A model generated the notes under the pieces. The model was not told the DNA's origin and did not search any database. It was given only the letters and a program-made list of their open reading frames with translations. From Nomia melanderi (Eukaryota; Arthropoda; Insecta; Hymenoptera; Halictidae), in contig NW_027475173.1 of assembly GCF_051020985.1 (NCBI RefSeq), positions 124,001-188,000 of the forward strand: 64,000 nucleotides of DNA, written 5' to 3'. The translations under genes and the position numbers were made by a program. This document shows, piece after piece, positions 26,425-37,341 of the stretch; positions within the stretch are counted from its first letter, which is position 1; each line of letters starts with the position of its first letter.

Positions 26425-26445
26425 CTCGGCCCCTGGTGGTCCGAG
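26425..26445. other. Dyad symmetry in the GC-rich half of each monomer
   Basis: Arms CTCGG and CCGAG are perfect reverse complements. Inside them a single C/T mismatch is followed by CC pairing with GG around a five-base loop CTGGT. The potential hairpin therefore has 7 pairs, one mismatch and a 5-nt loop. It sits at unit positions 75-95 and recurs in most units; examples that break it carry GTCGG instead of GTCCG (for example near 45,676, 47,601 and 50,928). Whether it forms in the cell is unknown. Confidence 0.6.
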
Positions 26446-26873
26446 GTCGTTCCCGCTGCACAGATTCATGCGCCAGGGACTCCTACAGACAATGCACTTT
26501 GATTTATTGCGCTATCTGTAATAGCACCCGAGATATCACCAGATATATATTGGATTTTTCACTGACCCTGAGTGTCCGGCCCCATGAGACTGTGGTTTTC
26601 TCGGCCCCTGGTGGTCCGAGGTCGTTCCCGCTGCACAGATTCATGCGCCAGGGTCTCCTACAGACAATGCACTTTGATTTATTGCGCTATCTGTAATAGC
26701 ACCCGAGATATCACCAGATGTATATTGGATTTTTCCCTGTCCCTGAGTGTCCGGCACCATGAGTCTGTAGTATTCTCGTCCCCTGGTGGTCCGAGGTCGT
26801 TTCCGCTGCACAGATTCATGCGCCAGGGCCTCCTGCAGACAATGCACTTTGATTTATTGCGCTATCTGTAATA

Positions 26874-28060
26874 GAACCCGAGATATCACCAGATATATAT
26901 TTCATTTTTCCCTGACCCTGACAGTCCGGCCTCATGAGACGGTGATTTTCTCGGCTCCTGGTGGTCCGAGGTCGATCCCGCTGCACAGATTCATGCGCCA
27001 GGGCCTCCTACAGACAATGCACTTTGATTTATTGCGCTGTCTGTAATAGCACCCGAGATATCACCAGATATATATTGTATTTTTCCCTGACCCTGAGTGT
27101 CCGGCCCCATGAGACGGTAGTTTTCTCGGCCCCTGGTACTCCGAGGTCGTTCCCGCTGCACAGGTTCATGCGCTAGGGCCTACTGCAGACAATGGAATTT
27201 GATTTATTGCGCTATCTCTAATAGCAACCGAGAGATCACCAGATGTGTATTGGATTTTTCCCTGACCCTGACTGTACGGCCTCATGAGACGGTGATTTTC
27301 TCGGCCCCTGGTGGTCCGAGGTCGATCCCACTGCACAGATTCATGCGCCAGGGCCTCCTACAGACAATGCACTTTGATTTATTGCGCTATCTGTAATAGC
27401 ACCCGAGATATCACCAGATATATATTGGATTTTTCCCTGTCCCTGACAGTCCGGCCTCATGAGACGGTGATTTTCTCGGCCCCTGGTGGTCCGAGGTCGA
27501 TCCCGCTGCATAGATTCATGCGCCAGGGCCTCCTGCAGACAATGCACTTTGATTTATTGCGCTGTCTGTAATAGCACCCGAGATATCACCAGATATATAT
27601 TGTATTTTTCCCTGACCCTGAGTGTCCGGCCCCATGAGACGGTAGTTTTCTCGGCCCCTGGTACTCCGAGGTCGTTCCCGCTGCACAGATTCATGCGCTA
27701 GGGCCTACTGCAGACAATGGAATTTGATTTATTGCGCTATCTCTAATAGCAACCGAGATATCACCAGATGTGTATTGGATTTTTCCCTGACCCTGACTGT
27801 ACGGCCTCATGAGACGGTGATTTTCTCGGCCCCTGGTGGTCCGAGGTCGATCCCACTGCACAGATTCATGCGCCAGGGCCTCCTACAGACAATGCACTTT
27901 GATTTATTGCGCTATCTGTAATAGCACCCGAGATATCACCAGATATATATTGGATTTTTCCCTGTCCCTGACAGTCCGGCCTCATGAGACGGTGATTTTC
28001 TCGGCCCCTGGTGGTCCGAGGTCGATCCCGCTGCATAGATTCATGCGCCAGGGCCTCCTG
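26874..28060 (+). repeat. 10-mer copy B (partial) expanded by a 3-monomer tandem duplication (525 bp)
   Basis: The 10-mer match runs to 27,555. Within it, 27,011-27,535 is repeated at 27,536-28,060 (offset exactly 525 bp). Shared private variants are GGTACTCCGAGG, TGTACGGCC and GATCCCACTGC. The second 525-bp copy continues into sequence that resembles 25,780-25,900, so the expansion happened inside the larger duplicate. One difference is AGAGATCACC (27,232) against AGATATCACC. Confidence 0.82.
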
Positions 28061-28970
28061 CAGACAATGCACTTTGATTTATTTCGCTATCTCTAATAGC
28101 ACCCGAGATATCACCAGATATATATTGGATTTGCCCCTCACCCTGAGTGTCCGGCCCCATGAGACGGTGGTTTTCTCGGCCCCTGGTGGTCCGAGGTCGT
28201 TCCCGCTGCACAGATTCATGCGCCAGGGACTCCTACAGACATTGCACTTTGATTTATTGCGCTATCTGTAATAGCACCCGAGATATCACCAGATATATAT
28301 TGGATTTTTCACTGACCCTGAGTGTCCGGCCCCATGAGACTGTGGTTTTTTCGGCCCCTGGTGGTCCGAGGTTGTTCCCGCTGCACAGATTCATGCGCCA
28401 GGGCCTCCTGCAGATAATTCTCTTTGGTTTATTGCGCTATCTCTAATAGCACCCGAGATATCACCAGATATATTGGATTTTCCCCTGACCCTGAGTGTCC
28501 GGCCCCATGAGACTGTTGTTTTCTCGGCCCCTGGTGGTCCGAGGTCGTTCCCGCTGCACAGATTTATGCGCCAGGGCCTCCTACAGACAATGCACTTTGA
28601 TTTATTGCGCTATCTGTAATAGCACCCGAGATATCACCAGATATATATTGGATTTTACCCTGACCCTGAGTGTCCGGCCCCATGAGACGGTCGTGTTCTC
28701 GGCCCCTGGTTGTCCGAGGTCGTTCCCGCTGCACAGATTGATGCGCCTGGGCCTCCTACAGACAATGAACTTTGATTTATTGCGCTATCTGTAATAGCAG
28801 CCGAGATATAACCAGATATATATTGGATTTTTCACTGACCCTGAGTGTCCGGCCCCATGAGACGGTCGTTTTCTCGACCCCTGGTGGTCCGAGGTCGTTC
28901 CCGCTGCACAGATTCATGCGCCAGGGCCTCCTGCAGATAATTCACTTTGGCTTATTGCGCTATCTCTAAT
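28061..28970 (+). repeat. Contracted 6-mer fragment containing a hybrid monomer
   Basis: Unit order follows the 6-mer of 12.9-17 kb (GACATTGC unit, TTCACTGACC unit, 173-bp AGATATATTGG unit near 28,465) and then one unit at 28,624-28,798 that starts like member six and ends like member one, followed by the AGCAGCCGAG unit. Six members are thus reduced to five. This places an isolated 6-mer descendant 11 kb away from the main 6-mer series. Confidence 0.8.
28624..28798 (+). repeat. Hybrid monomer joining 6-mer members six and one
   Basis: Its left part, GGATTTTACCCTGACCCTG, is that of member six (compare 13,262-13,280). Its right part, CGGTCGTGTTCTCGG with CCTGGTTGTCC and TTGATGCGCCTGG, is that of member one (compare 13,476-13,540). 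The switch lies within the shared stretch at about 28,665-28,690. The length stays 175 bp, as expected from a crossover between misaligned but in-phase monomers that removed one unit. Confidence 0.8.
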
Positions 28971-31900
28971 AGCACCCGAGATATCACCAGAAATATATTG
29001 GATTTTCCCCTTACCCTGAGTGTCCGGCCCCATGAGACGGTCGTGTTCTCGGCCCCTGGTGGTCCGAGGTCGATCCCGCTGCACAGATTCATGCGCCAGG
29101 GCCTCCTACAGACAATTCACTTTGGTTTATTGCGCTATCTGTAATAGCACCCGAGATATCACCAGATAGATGCTGGATTTTTACATGACCTTCGGTGACG
29201 GATTCCGAATATCTGTAATTTTCTCGGCGCCTGCTGGTCTGAGGTCGTTCCTGCTGCACAGATTCATTCGCCAGTGCCTCCTACAGACAATGCACTTTGA
29301 TTTATTGCGCTATCTGTAATAGCTCCCGAGATATCACCAGATATATATTGGATTTTTCCATGTCCGTGAGTGTCCGGCCCCATGTAACGGTAGTTTTCTC
29401 GGCCCATGGTGGTCCGAGGTCGTTCCCGCTGCACAGATTCATGCGCCACGGCCCCCCGCAGATAATTCACCTTGCTTTAGTGCGCGATCTGTAATAGCAC
29501 CCGAGATATCACCAGATATATATTGGATTTTTCCCTGACCCTGAGTTTCGAACACCATGAGACGGTAGTTTTCTCGGCCCCTGGTGGTCCCAGGTCGTTC
29601 CCGCTGCACAGATTCATGCGCTAGGACCTTCTGCAGACAATGCACTTTGATTTATTGCACTATCTTTAATAGCACCCGAGATATCACCAGATATATATTG
29701 CATTTTTCCCTGACCCTGACAGTCCGGCCTCATGAGAAAGTGATTTTCTCGGCCCCTGGTGGTCCGAGGTCGATCCCGCTGCACAGATTCATGCGCCAGG
29801 GCCTCCTACAGAAAAGGCACTTTGATTTATTCCGCTATCTGTAATAGCACCCGAGATATCACCAGATATATATTGGATTTTCCCCTGACCCTGAGTGTCC
29901 GGCCCCATGTGTCGGTGGTTTTCTCGGCCCCTGGTGATCCGAGGTCGTTCCCGCTGCACAGATTCATGCGACAGGGCCTCCTACAGACAAAGCACTTTGA
30001 TTTATTGCGCTATCTGTAATAGCACCCGAGATATCACCAGATATATATTGGATTTTTCCCTGACCCTGACAGTCCGACCCCATGAGACGGTGGTTTTCTC
30101 GGCCCCTGGTGGTCCGAGGTCGTTCCCGCTGAACAGATTCATGCGTCAGGTCCTCCTACAGACAATATACTTTGATTTATTGCGCTATCTGTAATAGCAC
30201 CCGAGATATCACCAGATATATATTGGATTTTCCCCTGACCCTGAGTGTCCGGCCCCATGAGACGGTGGTTTTCTCGGCCCCCGGTGGTCCGAGGTCGTTC
30301 CCGCTGCACAGATTCAAGCGACAGGGCCCCCTGCAGATAATTCACTTTGTTTTAGTGCGCTATCTGAAAGAGCACCCGAGATATCACCAGATATATATTG
30401 AATTTTTCCCCTGCCCTGAGGGTCCGGCCCCATGTGTCGGTGGTTTTCTCGGCCCCTGGTGGTCCGTGGTCGATCCCGCTGCACAGATTCATGCGCCAGG
30501 GCCTCCTGCAGACAATGCACTTTGATTGATTGCGCTATCTGTAATAGCACCCGAGATATCACTAGATATATATTGGATTTTCCCCTGACCCTGAGTGTCC
30601 GGAACCATGTGACGGTGGTTTTCTCGGCCCCTGGTGGTCCGAGATCGTTCCCGCTTCACAGATTCATGCGCCAGGGCCCCATGCAGATAATTCACTTTTG
30701 TTTAGTGCGATATCTGTAAGAGCACCCGAGATATCACGAGATATATATTGGATTTTTCCCTGACCCCGAGTGTCCGGCCCCATGAGACGGTGGTTTTCTC
30801 GGCCCCTGGAGGTCCGAGGTCGTTCCCGCTGCACAGATTCATGCGCCAGGGCCTCCTGCAGGCAATGCACTTTGATTTATTTCGCTATCCCTAATAACAC
30901 CCGAGATATCACCAGATATATATTGGATTTTTCCTTGACCCTGACAGTCCGGCCCCATGTGTCGATGGTTTTCTCGGTCCCTCGTGGTCCGTGATCGATC
31001 CCGCTGCTCAGATTCATGCACCAGGGCCCCCTGCAGATAATTCACTTTGATTTATTGCGCTATCTCTAATAGCACCCGAGATATCACCAGATATATATTA
31101 GATTTTTCCCTGACCCTGAGTGTCCGGCCCCATGAGACGGTAGTTTTCTCGCCCCCTGGAGGGCCGAGGACGTTCCCGCTGCACAGATTCATGCGCCAGG
31201 GCCTCCTGCAGATAATTCACTTTGGTTTATTGCGCTATCTCTAATAGCACCCGAGATATCACCAGATATATACTGGATTTTCCCCTGACCCCGAGTGTCC
31301 GGCCCCATGAGACGGTGGTTTTCTCGGCCCCTGGAGGTCCGAGGTCGTTCCCGCTGCACAGATTCATGCGCCAGGGCCTCCTGCAGGCAATGCACTTTGA
31401 TTTATTTCGCTATCCCTAATAACACCCGAGATATCACCAGATATATATTGGATTTTTCCTTGAACCTGACAGTCCGGCCCCATGTGTCGATGGTTTTCTC
31501 GGTCCCTCGTGGTCCGTGATCGATCCCGCTGCTCAGATTCATGCACCAGGGCCCCCTGCAGATAATTCACTTTGATTTATTGCGCTATCTCTAATAGAAC
31601 CCGAGATATCACCAGATATACATTGGATTTTTCCCTGACCCGGACAGGCCGGCCCCATGAGACGGTGATTTTCTCGGCCCCTGGTGGTCCGAGGTGTATC
31701 CCGCTGCACAGATTCATTCGCCAGGGCCTCCTACAGACCATGCACTTTGATTTATTGCGCTATCTGTAATAGCACCCGAGATATCACCAGATATATATTG
31801 GATTTATCCCCGACCCTGAGTGTCCGACCCCATGAGACGGTGGTTTTCTCGGCACCTGGTGGTCCGAGGTCGATCCCGCTGCACAGATTCATGCGCCAGG

Positions 31901-32795
31901 GCCTCCTACAGACAATGCACTCTGATTTATTGCGCTATCTGTAAAAGCACCCGAGATATCAGCAGATCTATATTGGATTTTTCCCTGACCCTGAGTGTCC
32001 GACTCCATGGGATGGTGGTTTTCTCGGCCCCTGGTGGTCCGAGGTCGTTCCCGCTGCACAGATTCATGCGCCAGGGCCTCCTGCAGACAATGCACTTTGG
32101 TTTATTGCGCTATCTCTAATAGCACCCGAGATATCACGAGATATATATTGGATTTTTCCCTGACCCTGAGTGTCCGGCCCCATGAGACGGTAGTCTTCTC
32201 GCCCCCTGGTGGTCCGAGGTCGTTCCCGCTGCTCAGGTTCATGCGCCAGGGCCCCCTGCAAATAATTCACTTTGATTTATTGCGCTATCTCTAATAGCAC
32301 CCGAGATATCACCAGATATATATTAGATTTTTCCCTGACCCTGACAGTCCGGCCCCATGAGACGGTAGTTTTCTCGGCCCCTGGTGGTCCAAGGTCGTTC
32401 GCGCTGCACAGATTCATGCGCCAGGGCCCCCTGCAGATAATTCACTTTGATTTATTGCGGTATCTCTAATTGCACCCGAGATATCACCAGATATATATTG
32501 GATTTTTCCCTGACACGGACAGTCCGGGCCCATGGGAGGGTGATTTTCTCGGCCCCTGGTGGTCCGAGGTGTATCCCGCTGCACAGATTCATGCGCCATG
32601 GCCTCCTACAGACCATGCACTTTGATTTATTGCGCTATCTGTAAAAGCACCCGAGATATCACCAGATCTATATTGGATTTTTCCTTGACCCTGACAGTAG
32701 AACCCCATGTGTCGATGGTTTTCTCGGTCCCTCGTGGTCCGTGGTCCATCCCGCTGCTCAGATACATGCGCCAGGGCCCCCTGCAGATAATTCAC
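28971..32795 (+). repeat. Low-order stretch of varied monomers
   Basis: About 22 units with little long-range repetition. It holds one diverged-block unit (29,197) and units with a private GGTCCCTCGTGGTCCGTG block (30,976; 31,501; 32,726), which also occurs near 33,250 and 9,468. Many units here carry single-base changes seen nowhere else, as in a region homogenised less recently. The only local duplication found is a short 3-mer (next entry). No gene or other element seen. Confidence 0.75.
30757..31595 (+). repeat. Short duplication at a 3-monomer spacing (about 314 bp, offset 525)
   Basis: Positions 30,757-31,070 and 31,282-31,595 share CCTGGAGGTCCGAGG, CTGCAGGCAATG, CTAATAACACCCG and GGTCCCTCGTGGTCCGTGATC. 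The single differences seen are TTGACCCTG against TTGAACCTG (30,936; 31,461) and AGCACCCG against AGAACCCG at the right edge. Only the outer two of the three units match, so the intervening part was either replaced or not included. Confidence 0.75.
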
Positions 32796-35068
32796 ATTGA
32801 TTTATTGCGCTATCTCTAATAGCACCCGAGATATCACCAGATATATATTAGATTCTTCCCTGACCCTGACAGTCCAGCCCCATGAGACGGTAGTTTTCTC
32901 GGCCCCTGGATGTCCGAGGTCGGTCCCGCTGCACAGATTCATGCGCTAGGGCCTCCTGCAGACAATGCACTTTGATTTATTGCGCTATCTCTAATAGTAC
33001 CCGAGGTATCATCAGATTTATATTGGATTTTTCCATGACCGTGAGTGTCCGACCCCATGAGACGGTGGTTTTCTCGGCCCCTGGTGGTCCGAGGTCGTTC
33101 CTGCTGCACAGATTCATGAGCCAGGGCCTCCTGCAGACAATGCACTTTGATTTATTGCGCTATCTCTAATAGCACCCGAGATATCACCAGATATATATTG
33201 GATTTTTCCTTGAACCTGACAGTCCGGCCCCATGTGTCGATGGTTTTCTCGGTCCCTCGTGGTCCCAGGTAGATCCCGCTGCACAGATTCATGCGCCAGG
33301 GCCCCCGGCAGATAATTCACTTTGATTTTTTGCGCTATCTCTAATAGCACCCGAGATATCACCAGCTATATATAGGATTTTTCCCTGACCCTGACAGGCC
33401 GGCCCCATGAGACGGTAGTTATCTCGGCCCCTGCTGGTCCGAGGTCGTTCCCGCTGCACAGATTCATGTGCCAGGGCCTCCTGCAGACAATGCACTTTGA
33501 TTTATTGCATTATCTTTAATAGCACTCGAGATATCACCAGATATATATTGGATTTTTCCTTGACCCTGACAGTCCGGCCCCACGTGTCGATGGTTTTCTC
33601 GGTCCCTCGTAGTCCGTGGTCGATCCCGCTGCACATATTCATGCGCCAGGGCCTCCTACAGACAATGCACTTTGATTTATTGCGCTATCTGTAATAGCAC
33701 CCGAGATATCACCAGATATATATTGGATTTTTCCCTGACCCTGAGTGTCCGGCCCCATGAGACGGTGATTTTCTGGGTCCCTCGTGGTACGAGGTCGACC
33801 CCGCTGCACAGACTCATGCGCCAGGGATCCCTGCAAATAATTTACTTTGATTTATTTCGCTATCTCTAATAGCACCCGAGATATCACCAGATATATATTG
33901 GATTTTTCCGTGACCCTGAGTGTCCGACCCCATGAGACGGTGGTTTTCTCGGCCCCTGGTGGTCCGAGGTCGATCCCGCTGCACAGATTCAGGCGCCAGG
34001 TCCTCCTACAGACAATGCACTTTGATTTATTGCGCTATCTGTAATAGCACCCGAGATATCACCAGATATATATTGGATTTTCCCCTGACCCTGAGAGTCC
34101 GGCCCCATGAGACGGTAGTTTTCTCGGCCCCTGGTGGTCCGTGGTCGTTCCCGCTGCACAGATTCATGCGCCAGGTCCTCCTACAGACAATGCACTTTGG
34201 TTTATTGCGCTATCTCTAATAGCACCCGAGATATCACCAGATTTATATTGGATTTTTCCCTGACCCTCAGTGTCCGACCACATGAGACTGGTTTTCTCGG
34301 CCCCTGGTGGTCCGAGGTCGATCCCGCTGCACAGATTCATGCGCCAGGGTCTCCTGCAGATAATTCGCTTTGATTTATTGCGCTATCTGTAATAGCACCC
34401 GAGATATCACCAGATATATATTGGATTTTCCCCTGACCCTGAGAGTCCGGCCCCATGAGACGGTAGTTTTCTCGGCCACTGGTGGTCCGAGGTCGTTCCC
34501 GCTGCACAGATTCATGTGCCAGGGCCTCCTGCAGACAATGCAATTTGATTTATTTCGCTATATCTAATAGCACCTGAGATATCACCAGATATATATCGCA
34601 TTTTTCCCTGACCCTGACAGTCCGGCCCCATGAGACGGTGATTTTCTCGGCCCCTGGTGGTCCGAGGTCGTGCCCGCTGCACAGATTCATGCGCCAGGTC
34701 CTCCTACAGACAATGCACTTTGGTTTATTGCGCTATCTCTAATAGCACCCGAGATATCACCAGATGTATGCTGGATTTTTACGTGACCCTGACAGTACCG
34801 CCCCATGAGACGGTGATTTTCTCGGCCCCTGGTGGTCCGAGGTCGATCCCGCTGCACAGATTCATGCGCCAGGGTCTCCTGCAGATAATTAGCTTTGATT
34901 TATTGCGCTATCTGTAATAGCACCCGAGATATCACCAGATATATATAGGATTTTTACATGACCCCGACAGTCCCGCCCCATGAGACGGTAGTTATCTCGG
35001 CCCCTGCTGGTCCGAGGTCGTTCCCGCTGCACAGATTCATGTGCCAGGGCCTCCTGCAGACAATGCAA
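32796..35068 (+). repeat. 13-monomer HOR copy A (2,273 bp)
   Basis: Tandemly followed by a second copy at offset 2,273 (13 x 175 less the 2 bp of the 173-bp marker unit at about 34,287). The first part has private variants (ATATTAGATTCTTCCC, CCGAGGTATCATC, TTTTCTGGGTCCC). From about 33,990 it is left type and matches 3,884-4,123 and neighbours. It ends with units carrying GTTATCTCGGCCCCTGCTGG, as at the window start. Confidence 0.88.
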
Positions 35069-37341
35069 TTTGATTTATTGCGCTATCTCTAATAGCACCC
35101 GAGATATCACCAGATATATATTAGATTCTTCCCTGACCCTGACAGTCCAGCCCCATGAGACGGTAGATTTCTCGGCCCCTGGATGTCCGAGGTCGGTCCC
35201 GCTGCACAGATTCATGCGCTAGGGCCTCCTGCAGACAATGCACTTTGATTTATTGCGCTATCTCTAATAGTACCCGAGGTATCATCTGATTTATATTGGA
35301 TTTTTCCATGACCGTGAGTGTCCGACCCCATGAGACGGTGGTTTTCTCGGCCCCTGGTGGTCCGAGGTCGTTCCTGCTGCACAGATTCATGAGCCAGGGC
35401 CTCCTGCAGACAATGCACTTTGATTTATTGCGCTATCTCTAATAGCACCCGAGATATCACCAGATATATATTGGATTTTTCCTTGAACCTGACAGTCCGG
35501 CCCCATGTGTCGATGGTTTTCTCGGTCCCTCGTGGTCCCAGGTAGATCCCGCTGCACAGATTCATGCGCCAGGGCCCCCTGCAGATAATTCACTTTTATT
35601 TTTTGCGCTATCTCTAATAGCACCCGAGATATCACCAGCTATATATAGGATTTTTCCCTGACCCTGACAGGCCGGCCCCATGAGACGGTAGTTATCTCGG
35701 CCCCTGCTGGTCCGAGGTCGTTCCCGCTGCACAGATTCATGTGCCAGGGCCTCCTGCAGACAATGCACTTTGATTTATTGCATTATCTTTAATAGCACTC
35801 GAGATATCACCAGATATATATTGGATTTTTCCTTGACCCTGACAGTCCGGCCCCACGTGTCGATGGTTTTCTCGGTCCCTCGTAGTCCGTGGTCGATCCC
35901 GCTGCACATATTCATGCGCCAGGGCCTCCTACAGACAATGCACTTTGATTTATTGCGCTATCTGTAATAGCACCCGAGATATCACCAGATATATATTGGA
36001 TTTTTCCCTGACCCTGAGTGTCCGGCCCCATGAGACGGTGATTTTCTGGGTCCCTCGTGGTACGAGGTCGACCCCGCTGCACAGACTCATGCGCCAGGGA
36101 TCCCTGCAAATAATTTACTTTGATTTATTTCGCTATCTCTAATAGCACCCGAGATATCACCAGATATATATTGGATTTTTCCGTGACCCTGAGTGTCGGA
36201 CCCCATGAGACGGTGGTTTTCTCGGCCCCTGGTGGTCCGAGGTCGATCCCGCTGCACAGATTCAGGCGCCAGGTCCTCCTACAGACAATGCACTTTGATT
36301 TATTGCGCTATCTGTAATAGCACCCGAGATATCACCAGATATATATTGGATTTTCCCCTGACCCTGAGAGTCCGGCCCCATGAGACGGTAGTTTTCTCGG
36401 CCCCTGGTGGTCCGTGGTCGTTCCCGCTGCACAGATTCATGCGCCAGGTCCTCCTACAGACAATGCACTTTGGTTTATTGCGCTATCTCTAATAGCACCC
36501 GAGATATCACCAGATTTATATTGGATTTTTCCCTGACCCTCAGTGTCCGACCACATGAGACTGGTTTTCTCGGCCCCTGGTGGTCCGAGGTCGATCCCGC
36601 TGCACAGATTCATGCGCCAGGGTCTCCTGCAGATAATTCGCTTTGATTTATTGCGCTATCTGTAATAGCACCCGAGATATCACCAGATATATATTGGATT
36701 TTCCCCTGACCCTGAGAGTCCGGCCCCATGAGACGGTAGTTTTCTCGGCCACTGGTGGTCCGAGGTCGTTCCCGCTGCACAGATTCATGTGCCAGGGCCT
36801 CCTGCAGACAATGCAATTTGATTTATTTCGCTATATCTAATAGCACCTGAGATATCACCAGATATATATCGCATTTTTCCCTGACCCTGACAGTCCGGCC
36901 CCATGAGACGGTGATTTTCTCGGCCCCTGGTGGTCCGAGGTCGTGCCCGCTGCACAGATTCATGCGCCAGGTCCTCCTACAGACAATGCACTTTGGTTTA
37001 TTGCGCTATCTCTAATAGCACCCGAGATATCACCAGATGTATGCTGGATTTTTACGTGACCCTGACAGTACCGCCCCATGAGACGGTGATTTTCTCGGCC
37101 CCTGGTGGTCCGAGGTCGATCCCGCTGCACAGATTCATGCGCCAGGGTCTCCTGCAGATAATTAGCTTTGATTTATTGCGCTATCTGTAATAGCACCCGA
37201 GATATCACCAGATATATATAGGATTTTTACATGACCCTGACAGTCCCGCCCCATGAGACGGTAGTTATCTCGGCCCCTGCTGGTCCGAGGTCGTTCCCGC
37301 TGCACAGATTCATGTGCCAGGGCCTCCTGCAGACAATGCAA
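35069..37341 (+). repeat. 13-monomer HOR copy B (2,273 bp)
   Basis: Close to identical with copy A. Differences that I saw are GTAGATTTC against GTAGTTTTC (35,163), ATCATCTGAT against ATCATCAGAT (35,281), CCCCCTGCAG against CCCCCGGCAG (35,577), CACTTTTATTTTTTG against CACTTTGATTTTTTG, GTGTCGGACC against GTGTCCGACC (36,196) and CCCTGACAG against CCCCGACAG (37,235). That is about six in 2,273 bp, clearly more than the one seen between the 20-mer copies, suggesting an older event. Confidence 0.87.

Larger units (their letters stand above)
26351..26525 (+). repeat. Reference satellite monomer, 175 bp, near the array consensus
   Basis: Chosen as a unit close to the majority sequence. Composition by count is 48 C and 41 G of 175 (50.9% GC) with 8 CpG. 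It is two-sided: unit positions 41-130 are about 64% GC, while the remaining 85 positions, which hold the ATATATATT and GATTTATT stretches, are about 36% GC. Landmarks in order are ACCCGAGATATC (1-12, containing an EcoRV site), the variable block (about 40-70), CTCGG/CCGAG dyad (75-95), GGTCGTTCCCGC (96-107), GATTCATGCGCCAGG (113-127), CTACAGACAATG (134-144, CTGCAG in many units, a PstI site) and TAATAG (169-174). A unit length near a nucleosome repeat is common among centromeric satellites. Confidence 0.93.
25124..26873 (+). repeat. 10-monomer duplication, copy A (1,750 bp)
   Basis: Positions 25,124 to about 25,805 recur at 26,874-27,555 (offset 1,750), sharing the ATATTTCATTTTTCC unit, a CGCTAGGGCCTACTGCAG unit (25,422) and an AATAGCAACCGAG unit. 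The remaining monomers (25,806-26,873) are middle type, three of them carrying GGGACTCCTACAGAC, which relates them to member three of the 6-mer. Confidence 0.8.
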
